Source: Virgisporangium aurantiacum (GTDB taxonomy: Bacteria; Actinomycetota; Actinomycetes; Mycobacteriales; Micromonosporaceae). From it: DNA of 39,099 bases. The notes under the pieces are model-generated. The model was given only the letters and a program-made list of their open reading frames with translations, made no database searches and was not told the origin of the DNA. The stretch is from positions 1 to 39,099 of the forward strand of contig NZ_BOPG01000120.1 of NCBI RefSeq assembly GCF_016863635.1, read 5' to 3'. Below, in pieces: positions 31,686 to 39,099 of the stretch. Both the position numbers and the translations under genes were made by a program. Within the stretch, counting starts at the first letter, position 1. Each line of letters begins with the position of its first letter.

Positions 31686-32894
31686 GTGATTAGCGTGCAC
31701 GACACCGGGCCCACCAGCAGACTTGCGCGCATCCGCGCCCACCCGCTGGCCATCGTCGCCCTCGCCGTGCTCTTCCTCGTCCCCGTGGCCTGGCTCGGCG
31801 CCGACACCTCCGACGAGAACTTCTCCGAAGCGGTCTCGGTGGTCGGGTCCGGGACGCAGATCGTCGCCGTCGAGAGCAACGGCTCCGGGGCCAAGCACCG
31901 GCGGATCAGCGCCGACGGCGGGCTCACCTGGCGCGACGCCGCGCCGGGAGAGACGGGAGAGACGGGAGGAACCGGAGAGACGGGAGGGACCGGCGCGACG
32001 GCCGAACCGACCCAGTCGTGCGCACCGGACAAGCCGGAGCACTGCTACCGCGTCGTTCCCGGGCACCTGCGGGTCGAAGAGACGGTCAACGGCGGCGCGT
32101 CCTGGTGGATCGCCTGGTCGGTGCCGGACGACGAGCGGCGCCGCCTCGCCCGCCGCTACGGCGACCTGGGCGAACCGGCCAAGCACCTGTCGTCCCGGTC
32201 GCTCGCGGTGGTCGCGGTGCCGGGCGGACACGCGGTGGTCGTCGCGAACGGCCGGGACGGGTATGCGGTGCGGGCGCAGGACGGCCGGTGGACCCGCACC
32301 GGCTTCGGCACCACCGTCGACCCGACCGGAAAAACGGCCGGAAAAACGGCCGGCAAAGAGGTCCGGCCCGCCCCGCCGATCGAGGGCCGGTCGGCCCGCG
32401 ACGCCGCGCCGCAGATGGTCGCCGGCCTGTTCGCCGGCCTGATGGTGGTGGCGGTCGCCGGGTGTGCCGGCATGTTCCGGGTGGCCCGCTGGACGGCCGC
32501 GGGCGCGTTGGCGCTGGTGGGCGTCGGCGGCCTGCTCGCCCTCGCCGGCGGGTTCGGGTGGCGCGACACCAACGCCGTGCTGCCGGTCCTGCTCCTGGTG
32601 GTCGGGCTGCTGGCGGGGCTGGCCGGCGCGTACGGCGTCCTGGTGCTCGCGACCCGGCGCCGCGCGGTCCGCACGGTGCCCGCGGTGCTGGTGGGCGTGG
32701 TCGGCGTCGCCGTCGCGACGGCCGACGCCGGGGTGTTCGCGGTCTGGGCGCACGGCGCGGTCGGGTACCGGTCGGCCGCGTACTCCGCCCAGCTGCTCGC
32801 GGTGCTCGCGCTGGTCGCGGCCGTCACCCTGGTCACCCGGTGGCGGCCACGAATCCGGGACGCCGAGAGCAGCGGACCCTACGCCGAGCGGTAG
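31686..32894 (+). CDS. Membrane protein with BNR/Asp-box-like outer domain
   Basis: A 402-residue protein. One N-terminal membrane segment (about 20-38) is followed by an outer domain of about 200 residues, then four to five C-terminal membrane segments (about 237-390). The outer domain has an Asp-box-like motif, RISADGGLTWRD, and a second similar one, VEETVNGGASWW, as in sialidase-type propellers, but far too few for a whole propeller. A short repeat of GET/GGT triplets lies near residues 89-105. Function unknown. GTG 31686 or 31695 could start it. It overlaps the convergent GH128-like gene by 16 bases. Confidence 0.65.
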   Translation: MISVHDTGPTSRLARIRAHPLAIVALAVLFLVPVAWLGADTSDENFSEAVSVVGSGTQIVAVESNGSGAKHRRISADGGLTWRDAAPGETGETGGTGETGGTGATAEPTQSCAPDKPEHCYRVVPGHLRVEETVNGGASWWIAWSVPDDERRRLARRYGDLGEPAKHLSSRSLAVVAVPGGHAVVVANGRDGYAVRAQDGRWTRTGFGTTVDPTGKTAGKTAGKEVRPAPPIEGRSARDAAPQMVAGLFAGLMVVAVAGCAGMFRVARWTAAGALALVGVGGLLALAGGFGWRDTNAVLPVLLLVVGLLAGLAGAYGVLVLATRRRAVRTVPAVLVGVVGVAVATADAGVFAVWAHGAVGYRSAAYSAQLLAVLALVAAVTLVTRWRPRIRDAESSGPYAER

Positions 32895-33889
32895 GCGGCA
32901 CCGGCCTCGGTCGGGCTGCCGTCGTCGCGGTACAACCCGGTGCCGGCGTCGCCGGTCGACGGCAACGAGAACCACGCGTACCGCCACACGAACAGCAGGC
33001 TGCTCAGCATCGCGGTCGACGCCCGCACGAACGCCGCCTGGTCCGCGCCGGTCGGGTACTTCGGCTGACCGGAGAAGTTGATCAGCGAGTACTCGGTGAG
33101 CCAGATCGGCAGCTTGTACCGCTGGTACACGGCCTGCAGGTAGCCGCGCAGCTGGCCGGTGGCGGCGTCGGCGCGGAAGTCGCTGCCGTACCAGTGCAGC
33201 GCGATGAAGTCGACGCGGTAGCCGCGCGCCCGCGCACCGGACATGAACCGGTCGAGCCAGCCGCCCGCCGTGTCACCGCCGAACGCGACCACCGGGCTGC
33301 CCAGCCGCAGGCCCGTCGACTGCAACCGGGGCCACAGGTCGAGCGCCTGCTCCACCGACATGTTCGCCTGCTCGCGCAGGTCGGGCTCGTTGAACCCGAG
33401 CAGCGCGCCGCCGTTCTGCTTCGCCTTCGCCAGGTTCCCGTCGGTGACCATGTCGGCGCCCCAGATCATCGGGACGAACTCGACGGTGGCCGGGCCGGGC
33501 GTACGGTCGCGGCTGGGCGACCAGTTGTAGTACCAGGAGACGCGCACGTCGGCCAGCGCGGCCGGGTTGCCGCCCCACTCGTAGGTGCTCACGCCCTTCT
33601 TGCCGCCCATGCGCCCGCCGCGAGGGGAACCCGCCGCCGACGCGGACGCGCTGACTGACGGAACGGACGCCGACGGGCTTCCGGACGCCGGGCCGAGTCC
33701 GGCGACGGCCTCCTGCGGCGCCGCCGGGCCTTCGGCACCTGCGGCGGGCCCGCCGTTCAGGCCGGCGGGACGGGTCGGCTCGCCGGCCCGCGACCGCACC
33801 GCGAGCACCGCCGACACGGTGCCGAGAAGGAGGACCAGGGCCAGCAGCACGGTGCGCCGGGACGCCCAGGCGGAGGCGATGGTAGGCAT
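32879..33889 (-). CDS. GH128-like (Asl1-type) glycosyl hydrolase, membrane anchored or secreted
   Basis: A 336-residue protein. Signal anchor at about 12-31, then a Ser/Ala/Pro/Gly linker to about residue 95. The catalytic barrel follows the Asl1/GH128 pattern: GVSTYEWGG opening, VSWYYNWSP, FVPMIWGADM, acid/base Glu in LLGFNEPD (E168), VDFIALHWYG and nucleophile Glu in IWLTEYSL (E266). GH128 members cleave beta-1,3-glucan, the same bond type as the GH16 enzyme 3 kb away, but there is no LacI-type site before it. ATG 33889 is taken as start; GTG 33898 is possible. Confidence 0.85.
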   Translation of the reverse strand: MPTIASAWASRRTVLLALVLLLGTVSAVLAVRSRAGEPTRPAGLNGGPAAGAEGPAAPQEAVAGLGPASGSPSASVPSVSASASAAGSPRGGRMGGKKGVSTYEWGGNPAALADVRVSWYYNWSPSRDRTPGPATVEFVPMIWGADMVTDGNLAKAKQNGGALLGFNEPDLREQANMSVEQALDLWPRLQSTGLRLGSPVVAFGGDTAGGWLDRFMSGARARGYRVDFIALHWYGSDFRADAATGQLRGYLQAVYQRYKLPIWLTEYSLINFSGQPKYPTGADQAAFVRASTAMLSSLLFVWRYAWFSLPSTGDAGTGLYRDDGSPTEAGAAYRSA

Positions 33890-33932
33890 CGACCACACAC
33901 TGTGCCAACTGATCGGGGCAAAGGCCAGTCGC

Positions 33933-34763
33933 CTAAAGCTGAACCTCACCCGCGACACAGGTGACGGTGCCGCCGCCGACCCAGATGGTGCCGTCGCCGT
34001 CCCGGCTGATGTGGGCGCGACCGGCCCAGCCCAACGCCGTCCCCTGGCTGGCCACGTACGGCGCCGACGCCCGCCCGCTGCCCAGGAGCCACTGCGCCAC
34101 CGACGCATTCAGGCTGCCGGTCACCGGGTCCTCGCGCAGTGCCCCGTTCACCGGGAAGAACGCCCGCAGCTCGAACGCCTCGGCAGACCCGGCCGCGTGC
34201 GGGCCGACGACGCCGATGTCCTGGTCGATGAACGACGGCCGCACCGCCAGCACCTCCTCGGCGCTGCCCAGCAGCACGGCGAGCCAGCCCGGCCCGTTGT
34301 CGACCCACGCGGAGTCGACCACCGCCGACGGCTTGACGCCCAGCGCCGCGACCACGTCGGCGAGCAGGCCGGCGTCGATCGGACCCGAGCGCACCAGCGG
34401 CGGCGCGGCGAAGGCCAGCCGGTCCGCGCCGCGGTGGATCTTCACCAGCCCGGCGCCGCACTGCTGCACGACCTCGTCGGCCGACGCGGGCACGCCGCCG
34501 GAAGCCAGCCACGCGTGGCAGGAGCCCAGCGTCGGGTGCCCCGCGAACGGCAACTCGGCCGCCGGCGTGAAGATCCGCAGCAGGTAGTCGGCGCCGGGTT
34601 CGGTGGGCGGCAGCAGGAACGTGGTCTCGGAGAGGTTGGTCCACCGCGCGAAGCGCTGCATGTCACCGGTCGAGAGACCGGTGGCGTCGTGGACGACGGC
34701 GACCGGGTTGCCCCGGTACGGCGAGTCGGTGAAGACGTCTACGTAGGTGATCGGTCGCGGCAC
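33933..34763 (-). CDS. PhzF family epimerase/isomerase-like protein
   Basis: A 276-residue PhzF-fold protein (two diaminopimelate-epimerase-like halves). Landmarks are YVDVFTDSPYRGNPVAVV, the catalytic Glu in NLSETTFLL, FAGHPTLGS and the C-terminal EDPVTGSLNASVAQWL. No phenazine genes are nearby, so the substrate is unknown; most such homologues are uncharacterised isomerases. GTG 34763 gives the usual N-terminus and has CAGACT seven bases upstream. Confidence 0.92.
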   Translation of the reverse strand: MPRPITYVDVFTDSPYRGNPVAVVHDATGLSTGDMQRFARWTNLSETTFLLPPTEPGADYLLRIFTPAAELPFAGHPTLGSCHAWLASGGVPASADEVVQQCGAGLVKIHRGADRLAFAAPPLVRSGPIDAGLLADVVAALGVKPSAVVDSAWVDNGPGWLAVLLGSAEEVLAVRPSFIDQDIGVVGPHAAGSAEAFELRAFFPVNGALREDPVTGSLNASVAQWLLGSGRASAPYVASQGTALGWAGRAHISRDGDGTIWVGGGTVTCVAGEVQL

Positions 34764-34829
34764 GTGGCCGAGTCTGGCACGGTCGCTCCGGGCCGGGCCG
34801 CGACCGAAGGCCACGAAGCGCCAAGTGGC

Positions 34830-35246
34830 TCACCGGTGCAACGACGCACCCTTGAGGACCTTGTCGACGGCGTTCCGCTGCCCGTGCACCGCCAGCCCCA
34901 CGAGGTTCAACTTGTCCCGACCGACCGCCCGCACCGCCGCCCGGTTGTCGACGTCGTTCCCGGTGGCGAACAGCTCCGACGTGAAGATCGACATCATCAT
35001 GTTGCGGCCGAGCGCCCGCTGGTGCGCGGCCGTCAACACCTCGGCCGAGCCCTCGAAGACCAGCACCGGCTGCCCGAACATCGGCAGGTACCGGGTGCCG
35101 TCGGCATCTTCGTAGGGCTCTCCGCGAAGCTCGGGAGAGGCGATGCCGCTCACCAGGAAGGCGGTCACGTTCAGCCGCTGCCAGCCGGCCAGGTCGTCCC
35201 GGAGCAGTACGGCGATCTTGGTGTCGAAGTGCGTCACGCGGAACAC
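34830..35246 (-). CDS. DUF2000 family protein
   Basis: A 138-residue soluble protein of the DUF2000 family, with a fold related to peptidyl-tRNA hydrolase II. Typical blocks are TKIAVLLRDDLAGWQRLNVTAFLVSG, DADGTRYLPMFGQPVLVF and HQRALGRNMMMSIFTSELFATGND. Function unknown. It is divergent from an AraC regulator with 41 bases between start codons, the arrangement I expect when the regulator controls it. GTG 35246 has GGCGGAG upstream. Confidence 0.88.
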   Translation of the reverse strand: MFRVTHFDTKIAVLLRDDLAGWQRLNVTAFLVSGIASPELRGEPYEDADGTRYLPMFGQPVLVFEGSAEVLTAAHQRALGRNMMMSIFTSELFATGNDVDNRAAVRAVGRDKLNLVGLAVHGQRNAVDKVLKGASLHR

Positions 35247-35275
35247 AGTGCTCCGCCGCGTCCCCGACGGTCTTG

Positions 35276-35281
35276 TACGTT
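35276..35281 (+). promoter_or_regulatory. -10 box of a leaderless AraC transcript
   Basis: TACGTT followed by six bases and GTG at 35288. It decides for the 35288 start over the TTG at 35273. Confidence 0.45.
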
Positions 35282-35287
35282 CTGAGC

Positions 35288-36109
35288 GTGAGCCCCGTGA
35301 CGGCCTGGCGCCCCGCGGTGGCCGGGATCAGCGAGGTGCTGCACGCCCGGTACGTCGACCACGCCTATCCCATGCACACCCACGACGCGTGGGCGCTGCT
35401 GATCGTGGACGCCGGGGCGATCACCTACGACCTGGACAAATCGGGTAACCATCACGGCGCGATCGAAACCGCCGTGACGTTGCTGCCGCCCGGCGTGGCG
35501 CACGACGGCCGCTCGGCCACGCCGCACGGCTTCCGCAAGCGCGTGCTGTACCTGGAGCCGTCGGTGCTCGATCCGGCCCTGGCCGGCGCGGCCGTCGACA
35601 TGCCGACGCTGCGCGACGCGTCGTTGCGCGACCGGGTCTCGGCGCTGCACGCCGCGCTGGCGCATCCCGGCGACGCGTTCGAGGCCGAGAGCCGGTTGGC
35701 CTTCGTCGGCGAACGGTTGCGGTGGCACCTCCGGCGGCGACCCCCGCCCGGCGGGGGCGAGGCGATCGGCGGGCTTGCCGCCGCGTTCCGCGAATTATTG
35801 GACGCGCGCACGGTAACCGGGGTAACCCTGGCGCACGCGGCGGTGGTGCTACACGCTCACCCGACGCACCTGGTGCGCGCCTTCCGCCGGGCGTACGGGC
35901 TACCGCCGCACGCCTACCTCACCGGCCGCCGGGTGGACCTGGCCCGCACCCTGCTGCTCGACGGCATGCGCCCGGCCGAGGCCGCGACCGCCGCCGGCTT
36001 CTACGACCAGTCGCACCTGACCCGGCACTTCCGCCGCTTCCTCGCGACGCCGCCGGCCACCTACAGCCGTTCCATCCGCTCCCGGGTGGTCTCGTCGCGC
36101 GGCGTGTAG
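35288..36109 (+). CDS. AraC family transcriptional regulator
   Basis: A 273-residue AraC/XylS regulator. The N-terminal cupin-like domain has HARYVDHAYPMHTHDAWALLIV and LLPPGVAHDGR. The C-terminal 100 residues carry two helix-turn-helices: VTLAHAAVVLHAHPTHLVRAFRRAYGLPPHAYL and ATAAGFYDQSHLTRHFRRFLATPPATY. The likely target is the divergent DUF2000 gene. Its 3' end overlaps the convergent XRE gene by 49 bases. Confidence 0.9.
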   Translation: MSPVTAWRPAVAGISEVLHARYVDHAYPMHTHDAWALLIVDAGAITYDLDKSGNHHGAIETAVTLLPPGVAHDGRSATPHGFRKRVLYLEPSVLDPALAGAAVDMPTLRDASLRDRVSALHAALAHPGDAFEAESRLAFVGERLRWHLRRRPPPGGGEAIGGLAAAFRELLDARTVTGVTLAHAAVVLHAHPTHLVRAFRRAYGLPPHAYLTGRRVDLARTLLLDGMRPAEAATAAGFYDQSHLTRHFRRFLATPPATYSRSIRSRVVSSRGV

Positions 36110-36888
36110 ACGACCACGCGGGTCTCCGGGCTGGTGGCCGGCGTGAACGTGGACGTGGAGAACCGCACCTCGCCGACCACCGCATGCCGGAAGATCTTGA
36201 CGCGCGTGCTCGGAATGGCGACGTTGTGCGCCGCCCACAGCGACGCGAACGTGGGGCTGAGCGCGCTGAGCCGCCGCACGAAGTCGGTCCACACCGGGTC
36301 GCCGAGGTGCCGGCCGAAGGCCGTGCGCACGTTGGCGACCATGACCGGCAGCTCCTCGGCCCGGTTGAGGAACGGCGTGCAGCAGCTGTCGCAGGTGAAC
36401 AGGTGCCAGAGGACGTTGCGCTCGATGCCCTTCGCGGCGGCCAGCCCGGGGAACATCGCCCGGTACGCCCGGTTGTGGGCGAGCAGGTCGTACCGGCTGC
36501 TGTAGACGGCGGCGGGCAGCGGGGCGAGCGCGTCGAGCACCGGCTGGATCTCGGCGTCGACCGAGTGCCCGTCGGCCGGGCCGGGCACCCACGGCAGGTC
36601 GGCCAGCCGGTAGAGGTGCTCGCACTCGGTGCTGTCGAGCCGCAGGGTGCGGGCGATCGCGTCGAGCACCTGAACGCTGGCGTTGATCGGGCGGCCCTGT
36701 TCGAGCCACGTGTACCAGGTGACGCCCACGCCGGCGAGCTGGGCGACCTCTTCGCGCCGCAGGCCGGGCGTACGGCGGCGCGGGCCCGGCGGCAGGCCTA
36801 CGTCTTCGGGACGGATGCGGGCGCGCCGCGTACGCAGGAACGCCGCCAGTTCCTCGCGCCGCCGCCCCGGAGGCAGGAGCGTGGTCAC
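36061..36888 (-). CDS. XRE helix-turn-helix regulator with MmyB-like ligand domain
   Basis: A 275-residue regulator. The N-terminal helix-turn-helix contains RRTPGLRREEVAQLAGVGVTWYTWLEQGR. The remainder matches the MmyB-type PAS-like ligand domain (LDALAPLPAAVYSSRYDLLAHNRAYRAMF and WTDFVRRLSALSPTFASLWAAH). Many members regulate a neighbouring oxidoreductase or transporter. The divergent DHA2-type pump is the obvious candidate. Start is taken as GTG 36888, which gives the usual family N-terminus; an upstream in-frame extension cannot be excluded. Confidence 0.88.
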   Translation of the reverse strand: MTTLLPPGRRREELAAFLRTRRARIRPEDVGLPPGPRRRTPGLRREEVAQLAGVGVTWYTWLEQGRPINASVQVLDAIARTLRLDSTECEHLYRLADLPWVPGPADGHSVDAEIQPVLDALAPLPAAVYSSRYDLLAHNRAYRAMFPGLAAAKGIERNVLWHLFTCDSCCTPFLNRAEELPVMVANVRTAFGRHLGDPVWTDFVRRLSALSPTFASLWAAHNVAIPSTRVKIFRHAVVGEVRFSTSTFTPATSPETRVVVYTPRDETTRERMERL

Positions 36889-36990
36889 CGCACCATCGTC
36901 GCCCGGTTCCGCCGCGAGATCCAGGTACCAGCGGTACCCGGATAAGCGGGCCTCTGTTACCGGTACCGACGCCGGTCGACAGTGGCCTCC

Positions 36991-38385
36991 ATGAAAAGAC
37001 TGTTGCTGACGATCGTGCTCGCCGGTCAGTTCATGGCGATCCTCGATGTCACGATCGTCAACGTCGCGATCGGCACGATCCAGCGCGACCTCGCGGCATC
37101 CGGTGCGGCGATGCAGCTCGTGGTCGGCGGGTACACGATCGCCTACGCGGTGCTGCTGGTCACCGGCGCGCGGCTCGGCGACCTCGGCGGCCACCGGCGC
37201 CTGTTCCTCGCCGGGCTCGGCCTGTTCACGATCGCGTCGCTGGCGTGCGGCCTGGCCGCGAACACGGAAATGCTGATCGGGTTCCGGCTGGTACAGGGCG
37301 CGGGCGCGGCGCTCATGGTGCCGCAGGTGCTCAGCCTGATCCAGCGTTCGTTCGACGGGGCCGGCCGGGCCCGCGCGCTCAGCGTCTACGCCACGGTGAT
37401 CGCGGGTGCGGCGGTCACCGGGCAGATCGTCGGCGGCATCCTCGTCGACCTCGACATCGCCGGTACCGGATGGCGGCCGGTGTTCCTGGTCAACGTGCCG
37501 ATCGGCATCGTGCTGCTGCTCGCCGGCGCCCGCTGGCTGCCCGCCGACAACCACCGCACCGCCCGCGGCCTCGACCCGCTGGGCCTGGTGACGCTGGCCG
37601 GCGCGGTGCTCACGTTCGTGGTGCCGCTGGTGCTCGGCCGGGAACAGGGCTGGCCGCTGTGGTGCTGGCTGGGCCTCGCCGCGAGCGTGGTGCTGTTCAC
37701 GGCGTTCGTCGCGGTGGAACGCCGGTCGGTTGGTAACCCGCTGGTGCCGGTGCGGTTGCTGCGCGTCCCCGGCCTCGTGCTGTCCACCGTGACGCTCGGC
37801 GCGATGATGGCCGCCTACGGCGGGTACCTGTTCGTCGCGGCGATGCACCTCCAACGCGGGCTGGGCTTCAGCCCGTTGCGGGCCGGGCTGACGTTCGCGC
37901 CGGGCGCTATCGGGTTCGCTCTCGCGAGTCTCAACTGGCGCCGGGTGCCGGCCCGCTGGCACCGCACGATGATCGGTGTGGGCCTCACCGTGTCGGCCGC
38001 AGGATTCATCGTGCTCGCCCTGGCGCTGCGCGGCGGGGGGACGGGCGGCGCGGCGCTCTTCGTCGGGCTGACGCTCTTCGGCGGCGGCATGGGTGCCGGG
38101 TTCAGCCCGTTGATGACGCGGGCCCTGGCCGGGGTGCCGTTGGCCGACGCCGCCGACGCCAGCGGGGTGGTGGCAACGGTCGTCCAGTTGGCCCAGGTGG
38201 TGGGCGTGGCGACCTTCGGCACGCTGATGCTGGGCCTCGCCGACGACTTCAGCCCGGCCGCCTCGGGATCGGCTTTCGCCGCCACGGCACTCGCAATGGG
38301 CGCGTTGATGCTGGCCGGAGCGGTACTGGTGGGGGTGCGGGCGCCGGTAAGGGCGGTCGCGACCTCCCCTCCGATCGAGGGATAG
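36991..38385 (+). CDS. MFS transporter, DHA2 (EmrB/QacA) type
   Basis: A 464-residue major facilitator protein with about 14 hydrophobic segments. Motif D1 at the start: LAGQFMAILDVTIVNVAIGTIQRDL. Motif A: GARLGDLGGHRRLF. Motif C-like: YATVIAGAAVTGQIVGGILVD, typical of drug:H+ antiporters. It probably exports a toxic or antibiotic compound. It is divergent from an XRE/MmyB regulator with 102 bases between start codons. ATG 36991 is used; GTG 36982 in frame is less likely. Confidence 0.92.
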   Translation: MKRLLLTIVLAGQFMAILDVTIVNVAIGTIQRDLAASGAAMQLVVGGYTIAYAVLLVTGARLGDLGGHRRLFLAGLGLFTIASLACGLAANTEMLIGFRLVQGAGAALMVPQVLSLIQRSFDGAGRARALSVYATVIAGAAVTGQIVGGILVDLDIAGTGWRPVFLVNVPIGIVLLLAGARWLPADNHRTARGLDPLGLVTLAGAVLTFVVPLVLGREQGWPLWCWLGLAASVVLFTAFVAVERRSVGNPLVPVRLLRVPGLVLSTVTLGAMMAAYGGYLFVAAMHLQRGLGFSPLRAGLTFAPGAIGFALASLNWRRVPARWHRTMIGVGLTVSAAGFIVLALALRGGGTGGAALFVGLTLFGGGMGAGFSPLMTRALAGVPLADAADASGVVATVVQLAQVVGVATFGTLMLGLADDFSPAASGSAFAATALAMGALMLAGAVLVGVRAPVRAVATSPPIEG

Positions 38386-38388
38386 GGA

Positions 38389-38394
38389 TAAACT
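38389..38394 (+). promoter_or_regulatory. -10 candidate for methyltransferase gene
   Basis: TAAACT lies 37 bases before the GTG at 38432, leaving a short leader that carries GGAGGAG. No clear -35 is seen. Confidence 0.35.
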
Positions 38395-38431
38395 GCCGCG
38401 ACGAACGTCCCCGTTCGGTCGTGGAGGAGAC

Positions 38432-39099
38432 GTGACACAGCTACCCGAGTGGGCTCCGGCCGGGCTCGACGTCACACGACCGAGCGCGGCCCGGATCTAC
38501 GACTACTTCCTCGGCGGCGCGCACAACTTCGAGAGCGACCGGCAGCTGGCCGACCAGATCACCCGCATGACGCCGACGGTGGCCGAGACGGCCCGGGCCA
38601 GCCGGCACTTCCTGCGCCGGGCCGTCCGGTACCTGGTCGACGCGGGTATCCGGCAGTTCCTCGACATCGGTTCGGGCATCCCGACGGCCGGCAACGTGCA
38701 CGAGGTGGCGGCCGGGCTGGCGCCCGACGCGCGGGTGGTCTACGTCGACATCGACCCGGTGGCCGTCGCGCAGAGCCTGCAGCTGCTCGACGGCAACCCG
38801 AACGCGACCGCCCTCTGCCTCGACCTGCGCGACCCGCGCAAGATCCTGGCCGAGGCGGCCGCCACCGGGCTGATCGATCTGGGTCAACCGGTCGCCGTCC
38901 TGCTGGCCTGCGTCGTGCACTTCATTCCCGACTCCGACGGGCCGGGCGCGATCGTCGCGCAGTTGCGTGACGCGCTCGTCCCGGGCAGTTACCTGCTGAT
39001 CTCGCACGCCACCCGCGACGGGCAGCCGCCGGAGCTACTCGCGGCGCAGCGCCTCACCGGGCGAACGTCCGTCGAGGTCACGCTGCGCACACATGCCGA
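38432..39099 (+). CDS. SAM-dependent methyltransferase, SAV2177/DUF574 family (3' end missing)
   Basis: At least 222 residues; the gene runs off the window. The opening PSAARIYDYFLGGAHNFESDR is diagnostic of the SAV2177-like (Methyltransf_19, formerly DUF574) proteins of actinobacteria. The SAM-binding loop is FLDIGSGIPTAGNVHEVA, followed by the acidic strand end VVYVDIDPVAV. The substrate is unknown; such proteins are numerous in sporulating actinomycetes. GTG 38432 has GGAGGAG a few bases upstream. Confidence 0.92.
   Translation, partial: MTQLPEWAPAGLDVTRPSAARIYDYFLGGAHNFESDRQLADQITRMTPTVAETARASRHFLRRAVRYLVDAGIRQFLDIGSGIPTAGNVHEVAAGLAPDARVVYVDIDPVAVAQSLQLLDGNPNATALCLDLRDPRKILAEAAATGLIDLGQPVAVLLACVVHFIPDSDGPGAIVAQLRDALVPGSYLLISHATRDGQPPELLAAQRLTGRTSVEVTLRTHA

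Noticed and set aside
36061..38475. 804-codon open frame that would extend the XRE regulator
   Set aside because: The upstream part is antisense to the MFS transporter and has shadow composition; the regulator starts near 36888.

Overview
The window is chromosomal DNA of a high-GC actinobacterium. Codons end almost always in G or C, GTG and TTG starts are common, and at least eight genes show a TANNNT box 6-7 bases before the start codon, the layout of leaderless actinobacterial transcripts. Family content (MEDS-STAS regulator, SCO6745-like and SAV2177/DUF574-like proteins, SigE-family sigma factor, DUF5937-ArsR regulator, two membrane-anchored Ser/Thr kinases) fits Micromonosporales or a close relative. 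That placement is inference from gene types. I see no rRNA, tRNA, CRISPR, phage or transposase gene.

Layout: 1-7123 holds housekeeping and transport genes: an S9 peptidase tail, a short-chain dehydrogenase, DUF998 and DedA membrane proteins, a PP2C phosphatase with a small partner, a threonine dehydratase, a LysE-type exporter and a degenerate vanadium-haloperoxidase-like protein. 7401-11882 holds an orphan family-5 solute-binding lipoprotein, divergent from an ArsR-type regulator, and a receptor Ser/Thr kinase. 11982-14705 holds a nitric oxide synthase oxygenase divergent from a MEDS-STAS/HATPase signalling pair. 14706-20532 holds SCO6745-like, DUF2461 and TetR genes, a hemerythrin-SRPBCC fusion, a second Ser/Thr kinase and an LLM oxidoreductase. 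20587-22725 is a stress-type module: GAF-SpoIIE phosphatase, a small acidic protein and CsbD in one operon, divergent from an RsbW-like kinase. 22731-26057 holds a META lipoprotein, a PhyH dioxygenase, and a sigma factor with an upstream membrane protein.

26107-29990 is a beta-glucan utilisation operon (GH16-CBM6 glucanase, GH1 beta-glucosidase, LacI regulator) with a good promoter, a CebR-like palindromic operator and an odd leader made of 47-bp hairpin repeats. 30320-39099 holds membrane proteins, a small zinc-site protein, a GH128-type glucanase, PhzF, DUF2000/AraC, an XRE regulator divergent from a DHA2-type MFS pump, and a truncated SAV2177-like methyltransferase.

Two themes stand out. 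The first is dense phospho-signalling: two kinases, a PP2C, a SpoIIE phosphatase, two RsbW-like ATPases, a STAS protein and CsbD within about 19 kb. The second is a set of long, perfect inverted repeats with a shared GATCTTG core in intergenic DNA (1067-1122 and 30999-31271). Convergent genes are packed so tightly that most pairs abut or overlap.
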